Positions 48,930-56,505 of a DNA stretch of 64,000 nt are shown in pieces (within the stretch, counting starts at the first letter, position 1; each line of letters opens with the position of its first letter). A program made the translations under genes and the position numbers. The notes under the pieces were generated by a model, which saw nothing but the letters and a program-made list of their open reading frames with translations, was not told the origin of the DNA and made no database searches. Where the stretch lies: contig CAYNRE010000072.1 of NCBI GenBank assembly GCA_964399535.1, positions 79,527-143,526 of the forward strand. Direction: 5' to 3'. Origin of the DNA: CAYNRE01 sp964399535 (lineage in GTDB: Bacteria; Planctomycetota; Planctomycetia; Pirellulales; CAYNRE01).

Positions 48930-50648
48930 ATGGCGGCAATGGCCGGCCGACCCCGAAGCCCGGGCGGTGCGAACTTGGCGAGGCGCCCTGGGGCGCCGAA
49001 GCCAACAATCCAAGCGGCGACAACACCCCAAGCGGCACGGAGGTCGCGGGTGCTCGGACGATGGCCGATCCGCGTCAAGCTCCTGGTGGGCATGCTCCTG
49101 CTGGCGGTCAGCGTTTGTACGTTGGCCGGTAGCGGTTTTCTGGGCCTGTATGCCTATCGCGGCCTGGTGAAAAGCCTGGCCTGGCGGTTGTCGGTGCTGC
49201 CGGTTTCGAGCCAGCTCACCCAGCGAGTGAGCGACCTAAGGTTGGCGGCCCGGGCAACGAACCCGCTGGGCGACTATGGCCAGGCGGGGGCTCGGCCGGC
49301 CCAGGTTGATTCGGCCCTGACCCGGGAAGAGTTCCGCCTTCAGCTCCAGGCGGTCGAGGCCTCGCTGGCCCGCTACCGCGAACAGTTGGTTCAGGGGGAA
49401 CAGCACGGCAACCGGATCAGCTCCAGCGGCCACGAGTGGCAGACGGTAAAACTAATCGAGGCCAACCTGGCGGCCGTGGCCCGGATCGACGCCGAGGTCG
49501 ACTGGGTCTTCGACCCTGTGCAGCGAGCCACGCTACACGCGCTGGTCGACGAGTTGCAGTTCCAGGCCAGCGAACTGCCCGGTTCGCTTTACAAGAACAT
49601 CAACGATTTTGCCCTCGACGTGCGGTCGCAGTACCGCCCGCTAATCGTGGTGAGCTGGGTCACGGCGGCGGGGGCCATTCTGCTGCTGGGCGTATTCGTC
49701 GAGCTGTGTTACCTGTGGGTGTTTCGGCCGCTGCGGATTCTGATCGATGGTTCGCGCCAGGTGGCCTCGGGTCGGTTCGAGCACCGGATTCGGCTGGAGA
49801 CCCAGGACGAGATGGCCGAACTGGCCGAGGCCATGAACGACATGACGGCCCGATTCATGGCCATCCGCGACGACCTGGACCGCCAGGTGCAAGAGCGAAC
49901 CAAGCAGGTGGTGCGGAGCGAACAGTTGGCCAGCGTGGGCTTTCTAGCCGCGGGCGTGGCGCACGAGATCAACAACCCGCTGGCCTCGATCGCCCTGTGC
50001 GCCGAGTCGCTCGAAGGCCGCATGTGCCCGGCTCCCAGCGATTCGCAGAGCGAAGAGTCGCAGGTCGTGGTTCGCTATTTGAAGATGATTCAGGACGAGG
50101 CTTTTCGCTGCAAGGAAATCACGGAGAAGCTGCTCGACTTTTCCCGGTTGGGGGAACTGCAGCGACAGCCGACCGAACTGCGCAGCCTGGTGGAGGGGGT
50201 CGTGGAAATGGTGCGCCACTTGGGGCAGCACCAGACCAAGACCATCGAGCTGCGCGACGGGCCGCTGGTTTGGGTCGAGATTAACCCCCAGGAAATCAAG
50301 CAAGTAACTCTGAACCTGCTGACCAACGCGCTCGACAGCCTGGAGCCTGGCGGGCAGGTTGAAATCTCGCTCGCGGAGCGGTTTGGACAAGCCGAGCTGA
50401 CCGTCCAGGACAACGGCTGCGGCATGACCCCCGAAACGCTTCGCCATTTGTTCGAGCCGTTCTTCACGCGTCGCCGCGGAGGGCAGGGGACGGGCCTGGG
50501 GCTCTCGATCACCTACCGCATCGTGGCCGATCACGGGGGACAAATCGAGGCCAGCAGCGAGGGACCGGGGCGGGGCTCGCAGTTCCGGGTTCGTCTGCCG
50601 CTGGCCACTCAAGCCAAGGAGTTGCACCATCGCCACCAAGCCGCCTAA
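48930..50648 (+). CDS. NtrB-like sensor histidine kinase with HAMP domain
   Basis: 572 residues. Layout: membrane helix 1 (about 50-76), a periplasmic sensor loop (about 80-235), helix 2 (238-262), HAMP linker (262-318), a dimerisation domain with the phospho-acceptor His345 in AAGVAHEINNPLA, and a GHKL ATPase domain at the C-terminus (N box NLLTNALDSL, GGQGTGLGLSI). The kinase phosphorylates the adjacent sigma-54 response regulator. The first 48 residues are extra and polar; ATG 48930 is the only credible upstream start, though 48939 is close. The downstream regulator overlaps or abuts this gene. Confidence 0.92.
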   Translation: MAAMAGRPRSPGGANLARRPGAPKPTIQAATTPQAARRSRVLGRWPIRVKLLVGMLLLAVSVCTLAGSGFLGLYAYRGLVKSLAWRLSVLPVSSQLTQRVSDLRLAARATNPLGDYGQAGARPAQVDSALTREEFRLQLQAVEASLARYREQLVQGEQHGNRISSSGHEWQTVKLIEANLAAVARIDAEVDWVFDPVQRATLHALVDELQFQASELPGSLYKNINDFALDVRSQYRPLIVVSWVTAAGAILLLGVFVELCYLWVFRPLRILIDGSRQVASGRFEHRIRLETQDEMAELAEAMNDMTARFMAIRDDLDRQVQERTKQVVRSEQLASVGFLAAGVAHEINNPLASIALCAESLEGRMCPAPSDSQSEESQVVVRYLKMIQDEAFRCKEITEKLLDFSRLGELQRQPTELRSLVEGVVEMVRHLGQHQTKTIELRDGPLVWVEINPQEIKQVTLNLLTNALDSLEPGGQVEISLAERFGQAELTVQDNGCGMTPETLRHLFEPFFTRRRGGQGTGLGLSITYRIVADHGGQIEASSEGPGRGSQFRVRLPLATQAKELHHRHQAA

Positions 50649-52014
50649 ACGCCTGAAGTTGCTCTTCGCCGACGACGAGAAGTCGCTCCAGCAGTTGATG
50701 TCGATCGAACTGCCCCGGCTGGGATACGAGGTCACGATTTGCCCCGACGGCCTGACCGCGGCGGCCGCCTTGCAGGTCGATACCTACGATTGCTTGCTGG
50801 TCGACCTGGACATGCCCGGCATGTCGGGAATCGAGGTGATCGGCGAAGCCAAACGGCTCGCGCCCGACACCGAGGCGGTGGTGCTGACCGGTAAATCGTC
50901 GCTCGATTCGGCGATCGCGGCCCTGCGCCACGGGGCCTTCGACTACCTGACCAAGCCCTGCAAGCTGGTCGAACTGCAATCGCTGCTGGAACGGGTACAA
51001 CAAAAGCGCGAGCTGACCAACAAGTGCCGGGCCCTGGAGCGCCAGTTGCAGCGCTTGGAGGGCTCCAGCCAACTCGTGGGGGCCAGCGGAGGCATGGAGC
51101 AGGTGCGCGCGCTCATCGCCCGGGTAGCGCCCACCACGTCGACCGTGCTAATTCTCGGCGAAACCGGCACCGGTAAGGAGCTCGTGGCCCGGGCCGTGCA
51201 CGACCAGAGCCTGAGGGCCCAGATGCCGTTTGTGGCCATTAACTGTGGCGCGCTTCCCGAAAGCCTGATCGAAAGCGAGCTGTTCGGGCACCGCAAGGGA
51301 GCCTTCACCGGGGCCGACGACCACCGGGTGGGGCTGTTCGAGGTGGCGGCCGGCGGAACGCTGTTCCTCGACGAAATTGGCGAGCTGCCCAAGGCCATGC
51401 AGGCCAAGCTGCTGCGGTTTCTGGAAAGCGGCGAAATTCGCCGCGTGGGCGACAATACTTCGTTCACCGTCGACGTGCGCGTTGTTTGCGCCACCCACCG
51501 GCATCTGGACGAAATGGTGGCCGCCGGCGATTTTCGTGAAGACCTGATGTTTCGCATCAATACGTTTGAGATCACCTTGCCGCCGCTGCGCGACCGTGTG
51601 GACGATATCGACCAGTTGGCCCAGCACTTGTTGGCCCGGTTTCGCGGACCCCTGCGGCCCGGCGACACCTGTTTCGCCCCGGAGACCTTGGCGCAACTGC
51701 GCTCTCACACCTGGCCGGGCAACGTTCGCGAGTTGGCCAACGTGATCGAACACGCGGCGATTCTCTGCGACCGGTTGCCGATTTTGCCCGAGCATTTGCC
51801 TCAGCGATTCGATTCCCGGCGACCGCTGCGGGGCCCACACTTCAAGCTGACAGGTGCCGGCACCAAATCGCTCCGCGAGATCGAAATGGACGCGGTTCAT
51901 CAAACCCTCGACCGTTTCGACGGCAACAAGCCCAAGGCCGCCGAGGCGCTGGGGATCAGCCTGAAAACGCTGTACAATAAGCTCAATCAGGCCAGCGCCG
52001 CGGCCGACGATTAG
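50629..52014 (+). CDS. NtrC-type sigma-54 response regulator
   Basis: 451 residues from the TTG at 50659, or 461 if translation starts at 50629. In the TTG numbering: phospho-acceptor Asp49 (LLVDLDMPG), Lys99 in LTKP, AAA+ Walker A GETGTGKE (167-174), sigma-54 contact GAFTGA (214-219), Walker B region GTLFLDEIGE and a Fis-type helix-turn-helix at the C-terminus (AEALGISLKTLYNKLNQ). It activates sigma-54 promoters after phosphorylation by the upstream kinase. The TTG start would cut into the first beta-strand (LKLLFADDE). An AUC codon at 50629 has AAGGAG seven bases upstream (50616-50621) and would give a complete domain, overlapping the kinase stop. CTG 50653 is a further option. Confidence 0.9.
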   Translation: MATKPPKRLKLLFADDEKSLQQLMSIELPRLGYEVTICPDGLTAAAALQVDTYDCLLVDLDMPGMSGIEVIGEAKRLAPDTEAVVLTGKSSLDSAIAALRHGAFDYLTKPCKLVELQSLLERVQQKRELTNKCRALERQLQRLEGSSQLVGASGGMEQVRALIARVAPTTSTVLILGETGTGKELVARAVHDQSLRAQMPFVAINCGALPESLIESELFGHRKGAFTGADDHRVGLFEVAAGGTLFLDEIGELPKAMQAKLLRFLESGEIRRVGDNTSFTVDVRVVCATHRHLDEMVAAGDFREDLMFRINTFEITLPPLRDRVDDIDQLAQHLLARFRGPLRPGDTCFAPETLAQLRSHTWPGNVRELANVIEHAAILCDRLPILPEHLPQRFDSRRPLRGPHFKLTGAGTKSLREIEMDAVHQTLDRFDGNKPKAAEALGISLKTLYNKLNQASAAADD

Positions 52015-52091
52015 CGGTCGAATCTAAGTGCCGTTTGGCGCTCGTCCGGCACCGCGGCGAGTTGCCAGTCACCGAAAGGTGCTCAGCCGTC

Positions 52092-52517
52092 ATGCAGGCC
52101 GGAGGAATTGCCACGCTCCTGGCTGGCGTAGTCGCCATCGCGGCCGTGATCGGCGCGTTTGTCTGGGGGTTGCTCCGCTCGTTTGCCTGGATGAGCGGAT
52201 GGACCAGGTTGGCCGCGCGGTTTCCGGCTCCGCCCGACCTCCAGGTTGCGGAATACCGCCGCCAGACGGTGTTGGTTGGGATCGTTCGCTACAAGAATTG
52301 CATGACCATTGGCGTCGGCCCCCAGGGGCTGTTGCTAAGAGTTTTTCTGCCCGGGCATGCTCCGCTCTTCATTCCCTGGGCCCAAGTGGCCGGGGTCGAG
52401 CGCGTTGGCGGCTGGAACCGATCGGGCATTCGGCTGACCCTCGGACCGGCGGGGTTCCCCACCGTGGTGCTGCCGACCCGGTTTGCCGAACTGATTGCCC
52501 ATCAGCCCCCCGCGTGA
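52092..52517 (+). CDS. Membrane-anchored hypothetical protein with small beta domain
   Basis: 141 residues. One membrane helix (about 6-28) is followed by a beta-rich domain of the kind seen in PH-like or photosystem-associated bacterial modules (YKNCMTIGVGPQGLLLRVFL and LFIPWAQVAGVERVG). Function is unknown. ATG 52092 is chosen because it lies directly before the membrane helix; an ATG-free extension to 52035 exists upstream. It follows the response regulator by 77 bases. Confidence 0.6.
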   Translation: MQAGGIATLLAGVVAIAAVIGAFVWGLLRSFAWMSGWTRLAARFPAPPDLQVAEYRRQTVLVGIVRYKNCMTIGVGPQGLLLRVFLPGHAPLFIPWAQVAGVERVGGWNRSGIRLTLGPAGFPTVVLPTRFAELIAHQPPA

Positions 52518-52713
52518 ACCGTGGCCGGGCCCCAGCGCGACGGGGGCCTGGCCAAGCGGCGGTTTGGGGTGCGCTTGCTGCCGTGCCACCGCCGGCCTGG
52601 GGCATCGGCGGTGTTCGTCGGCGGGCTTGTCGCGCGATGTCCTGCGAGGCCGCGCTGGCGGGCGCGTTTGGCGGCGGTTAGGCTGACCCTGGGACGAAAG
52701 CGAGAAACACTCG

Positions 52714-53835
52714 ATGATCCGCGGCGTCTGTGCGTTGGCGTTGGTGCTGGTTGCGATCGGCGGCGCCTGGTGCTCGGCCCAGGACCTGGCCGAGCAATGG
52801 CTGCGGGCCAAGGTATTTGTCAAACCGGGGGCAACCCCCAAGGTGGGTTCGAAGCGGTTTCGGTGGAACGATGTTCCGATTCCCGGGCAGGTAACCAAGA
52901 TCGATGGCAACTGGCTTTGGATCGGCACTGCCTGGGCGCGGCCCGACGATCTGGTGCTGGCAGCCGACGCGCCGGGTTATTTCACCGACTTGATGCGCCG
53001 CCGCCCGGGCGAGGCCGGGCTGTGGTATCAACTGCGAAGCGTGGCCTGGATTCTGAAGCATGAATACGACAACGCGGTGAAAGATTTCACGGTTGCGCTC
53101 CGCTCGATGCCGGATAGCGCCCAGCTTTATCATGCCCGGGGTCAGGCCTATCACTTTCAGGGCAAGTACGATCAGGCTTTGGCCGATTTCAACCAGACGA
53201 TTCGTCTCGATCCCAGGCTGGCCGTGGCCTACAGCGATCGGGGTGCCGCCTACAAGGACCTGGGAGACTACGGCCGGGCTCACGAGGCATTTTCCGAGGC
53301 GATTCGCCTGGATCCAAAGTCGGCGCTGTACTGGCAGAATCGCGGGGTGAACTGGTACCAACGCGAGCGATACGAGGAAGCCCTGGCCGACCTGGACGAG
53401 GCGGTTCGGCTCGACCCCAAGCTGGTCTCGGCTCGCTGCAATCGGGGCTTCGCCTGGTTTAAACGGGGGGATTACGACAAGGCCCTGGAAAACTTCAACC
53501 AGGCGCTGGAGCTGGACGACCAAGACCCGTTGGGCCACTACGAACTGGCCCGGTTCTACGCCACTTGCCCGTTTGAAGACTACCGCGATGGGGCGCGAGC
53601 AGTGACCGAGGCGACGCTGGCCTGCGACCTGGACCGCTGGGAAACCTGGAACTATGTGGCGGCGCTGGCGGCGGCCTACGCCGAATCGGGCGAGTTCGAC
53701 AAAGCCGTCGACTATCAGCGCCAGGCCATGGCGCTCGACCACAGGCCGGAATCGCGCGATCGCAAGGAGATGGAAGCGCGGCTCGAGAAATACATGGCCC
53801 GCGAACCCTGGCGCGAAGAGAGCACTACCCGGTAG
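52714..53835 (+). CDS. Secreted TPR-repeat protein
   Basis: 373 residues. A signal peptide (about 1-23, ending WCSAQD) is followed by a short beta region and at least six TPR units from about residue 120 (the FQGKYDQALADFNQTIRLDP and KRGDYDKALENFNQALELDD types). TPR domains bind other proteins; the partner here is unknown. The start is ATG 52714. It is convergent with lexA. Confidence 0.85.
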   Translation: MIRGVCALALVLVAIGGAWCSAQDLAEQWLRAKVFVKPGATPKVGSKRFRWNDVPIPGQVTKIDGNWLWIGTAWARPDDLVLAADAPGYFTDLMRRRPGEAGLWYQLRSVAWILKHEYDNAVKDFTVALRSMPDSAQLYHARGQAYHFQGKYDQALADFNQTIRLDPRLAVAYSDRGAAYKDLGDYGRAHEAFSEAIRLDPKSALYWQNRGVNWYQRERYEEALADLDEAVRLDPKLVSARCNRGFAWFKRGDYDKALENFNQALELDDQDPLGHYELARFYATCPFEDYRDGARAVTEATLACDLDRWETWNYVAALAAAYAESGEFDKAVDYQRQAMALDHRPESRDRKEMEARLEKYMAREPWREESTTR

Positions 53836-53889
53836 CGTGCCGCCGAGGGGGCCGGGGGGCTCTCCGGCCCAAGGGCCCGAGCCGGGGGC

Positions 53890-54495
53890 CTATCGACCCA
53901 TCTTGCGCAGCACCCCGGCCAACACGCCGAGCACCTGGGCATTTTGGGTGTAGATGGGCTGCATTTCGCTGTTGGCCGGCTGCAGGCGAATGCGCCGCGC
54001 CTCGGGAAACCAGTACTTGAGCGTGGCCTCGTTCTCGTCCGTGAGGGCAACGACGATGTCGCCGGGCTGGGCGGTCCGCTGTTTGCGGATCACGGCATAA
54101 TCGCCGTCGGCGATTTGGGCCTCGATCATCGAGTCTCCCTTGACGCGCAGCACGAAGTGGTCGTCGGCGCTGAATAGCTCGCCGAAGTCGATCCGCTCCG
54201 CGTCTTCCACCGCCTCGCTCAGGGCACCGGCGGCAATTTGCCCGACCAGGGGCAGCCCGCGCTCCTGGGCGTCTTCGGTGGCCAGCGTAATGGCCCGCGA
54301 CATATTGGGCTCGCGCTGGATCAGGCCCTTTTTCTCGAGGGCCTTCAGGTGGCACATCACGCCATTGGGCGAGCTGATCTCGAAGTGCAGGCCGATTTCC
54401 CGCACCGTGGGACCATAACCGCGGGAACGAATCTTCTCGCGGATAAACTCGTAGACCTCGCGCTGGCGTCCGGTCAGTCGCTCCAGGTCGGCCAT
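53890..54495 (-). CDS. lexA: LexA SOS repressor
   Basis: 201 residues. The N-terminal winged helix carries the DNA-recognition helix in SSPNGVMCHLKALEKKG. The autocleavage site is Ala89-Gly90 (QIAAGALSEA), and the catalytic pair is Ser122 (KGDSMIEA) and Lys160 (ENEATLKYW), as in active LexA proteins. RecA-stimulated self-cleavage turns on DNA-damage genes. ATG 54495 is the start. Its promoter (54591-54618, minus strand) carries two TGTACA boxes and looks autoregulated. The operator type is not one I can name for this phylum. Confidence 0.96.
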   Translation of the reverse strand: MADLERLTGRQREVYEFIREKIRSRGYGPTVREIGLHFEISSPNGVMCHLKALEKKGLIQREPNMSRAITLATEDAQERGLPLVGQIAAGALSEAVEDAERIDFGELFSADDHFVLRVKGDSMIEAQIADGDYAVIRKQRTAQPGDIVVALTDENEATLKYWFPEARRIRLQPANSEMQPIYTQNAQVLGVLAGVLRKMGR

Positions 54496-54590
54496 CGGAT
54501 TGGGTTCTCCCTGCTGGCGGCTTGGCAGGCCGGGCGAGCCCAACGGGCGGCCCACAAGGCGGGCCAACCACGGCCCGCACTACCTGCACA

Positions 54591-54618
54591 AGCATAATAT
54601 ACGCGTGTACAGAGTCAA
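54591..54618 (-). promoter_or_regulatory. Predicted lexA promoter
   Basis: Minus strand: -35 TTGACT (54613-54618), 16 bases, -10 TATGCT (54591-54596). The match is good for a sigma-70-type promoter, and the distance to ATG 54495 leaves a leader of about 90 bases. Confidence 0.6.
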
Positions 54619-54632
54619 TAGCGTTTGTACAG
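54606..54632. promoter_or_regulatory. Two TGTACA boxes, candidate LexA operator
   Basis: TGTACAG occurs twice, starting at 54606 and 54626, exactly 20 bases apart, so roughly on the same face of the helix. One box lies in the lexA promoter spacer next to the -35 and the other just upstream of it. This is the classic placement for repression. A looser TTGTACT lies at 54703-54709. The boxes also sit upstream of the divergent ATPase/TOPRIM operon. Confidence 0.5.
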
Positions 54633-54825
54633 GTATTATCGGCGTGGCGGGGGAGGTGCTCCAGGCCGAACCTGGCAGCCGAACCACAAGTCATCGGTAT
54701 ATTTGTACTTAGAGAACTCCGGCTTTGTGCGGTTTGATCGTTCCGGTTCGCTTGTCCTAGCCGCTGGAAACGAGCGACACCAGTTCGAAATCAGCAGGAA
54801 ATCTGGCCCCGAGGCTACGAGTGCC

Positions 54826-55827
54826 ATGATCGAGTCGATCCGTTTCCAGAATTTCCGCGTCTTGCGGAATTGCACCCTTCCGTTGGGCCCATTGACTGTA
54901 TTGATCGGCGCCAACGGCAGTGGCAAGAGCACGGTGTTCGAGGGGCTGAAGCGGATCGCCGGAATCTCCCCATTGCAACTGGGTCCGCCGGACCTGTCCG
55001 TGGGCGCCGATCCGCACGAGGGCATTTCGCTGCATGTGCGGTTTCAGGGAAAGGACGGACCAGTCGAGTACGAGTTTGGTTGCCGGGCGGGTGAAGACGG
55101 CGTCGTGCGCGAAACGCCCGAGAAAAACCGGCCAGACCCAGGGGCTGCGGCGATTCGGAAGTATCTAACTGGTTTTCAAGTCCGTGAATTCGACCCGGCG
55201 AGGATCGCCGGCCCGACCGAGATTACCAGCGGCGTGCAACTTGATGTCAGCGGTGGAAATTTGGCAGGAGTATTGGACCGACTGCGCGATGAGAACCGTG
55301 ATGATTTCCGAAAGCTCGAGGTTGAGTTTGCCCGAGCGATGCCGGAGTTCGATCAGATCGTGCTTAAGGTCTCGGCGCCGGGAAGCAAAGAGCTCTTTGT
55401 GCGACTCAGGCACGAAGCAGTTCCAATTCCTGCGAAACAACTCTCGGTTGGCCAGCGCATTGCTCTGGCGATCCTGGCGCTAAGCTACGTACCCGAACGA
55501 CAGCAGATAGTGTGCATCGAGGAACCCGATCGAGGCATCCATCCGCGTCTGCTCCGCGAGGTGTACGACGCGCTCAACCGGCTGGCGTTCCCGCAGGAAT
55601 ACGGGATGCAGCACAGCCCGGCGCAGGTAATCGTGACGACGCATTCGCCGTTCTTTCTCGATCTGTATCGCGACCATCCCGAGTCTATTGTAATTGCCGA
55701 GAGAAACGCCGACGGGGTTACCTTCCACCGGCTGACGGATCGCGAGGATCTGGCAGCGGATTTGCAAGGCGCGCCGCTGGGCGACTTGTGGTACAGCGGA
55801 GTGCTCGGCGGGGTGCCGGCACGATGA
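54826..55827 (+). CDS. OLD/RecF-like ATPase of a two-gene module
   Basis: 333 residues. An ABC/SMC-type ATPase of the AAA_21 kind found in OLD-family systems: Walker A GANGSGKST (28-36), a signature-like QLSVGQ (205-210), Walker B IVCIEEPDRGIHP (228-240), and a switch-type His in TTHSP (271-275). There is no nuclease domain in the protein. Composition is visibly less GC-rich than the neighbours, which suggests transfer. ATG 54826 begins the conserved MIESIRFQNFR. The stop overlaps the next gene (ATGA), so the two are translated together. Such ATPases sense invading DNA or proteins and release or activate a partner toxin or nuclease. Confidence 0.88.
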   Translation: MIESIRFQNFRVLRNCTLPLGPLTVLIGANGSGKSTVFEGLKRIAGISPLQLGPPDLSVGADPHEGISLHVRFQGKDGPVEYEFGCRAGEDGVVRETPEKNRPDPGAAAIRKYLTGFQVREFDPARIAGPTEITSGVQLDVSGGNLAGVLDRLRDENRDDFRKLEVEFARAMPEFDQIVLKVSAPGSKELFVRLRHEAVPIPAKQLSVGQRIALAILALSYVPERQQIVCIEEPDRGIHPRLLREVYDALNRLAFPQEYGMQHSPAQVIVTTHSPFFLDLYRDHPESIVIAERNADGVTFHRLTDREDLAADLQGAPLGDLWYSGVLGGVPAR

Positions 55828-56465
55828 CGCGAGTAGTCATCGCAGGGGAATCCGACGTCGACGAATCGGCGGTCGGTTTCCTTGTCAGGGCAATTCTCGA
55901 GCGCCACGTTGAGATCGTAAAAACTCGAGTCAGTCGGTCCCCCGGAGTCGACTCGGTCCTCTTGCTTCTTGACAAGTTTCTGCGAGACGCAACGTATCGC
56001 CAGGATTCAGTTGATGGAATCGTTGTCATTGTCGATTCCGACGAATCCTGGGTCGACGCCACTAGCGAACCACCGGGGCTGAGTCCGCGCAAACGATCTC
56101 GCCTATTGCAGATTCAAGAGAGAATTGCAGCGACCCTCGCGGCGATCAAAGTTCCGGATGGTCGTGAGCCTCTGCAATTTGCCGTCGGATTGGCCGTCCC
56201 CTGCATTGAAGCCTGGTGGTTGATCGGCACGAAACATCAGGTTACCGAGGGACAATGGCGTCAGGGGCAGGAATCAGATTCGGTCTTATTCAAAAAGCGA
56301 GACCTAAAGAAGCGGCTATACGGCACGGACCGACCCAGCCTCACGCAAACCATCGACGGGGCGACTGACGGATCGCGTCGTGCCGCCGAGAATCTGGATG
56401 CGCTTCGCCAGCACTTTCCCTTGGGCTTTGGGACCTTGTTCGATCAACTAAAGAACTGGAGATAA
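55824..56465 (+). CDS. TOPRIM-like nuclease partner (DUF4276-type)
   Basis: 213 residues. The N-terminal motif VVIAGESDVDE supplies a Glu (9) and Asp (11), and the motif IVVIVDSDE supplies the Asp-x-Asp (71, 73) expected of TOPRIM folds. No other domain is evident. DUF4276/RloB-like and DUF4435 proteins with this pattern sit next to AAA ATPases in phage-defence systems, including PARIS. The ATG at 55824 overlaps the stop of the ATPase gene by four bases. It carries the same lower-GC signature as its partner. It probably acts as a nuclease or toxin kept in check by the ATPase. Confidence 0.78.
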   Translation: MTRVVIAGESDVDESAVGFLVRAILERHVEIVKTRVSRSPGVDSVLLLLDKFLRDATYRQDSVDGIVVIVDSDESWVDATSEPPGLSPRKRSRLLQIQERIAATLAAIKVPDGREPLQFAVGLAVPCIEAWWLIGTKHQVTEGQWRQGQESDSVLFKKRDLKKRLYGTDRPSLTQTIDGATDGSRRAAENLDALRQHFPLGFGTLFDQLKNWR

Positions 56466-56505
56466 TGGTCACGAATTGCCCCAGGCCGACGCATCGCCCG
56501 CGACC

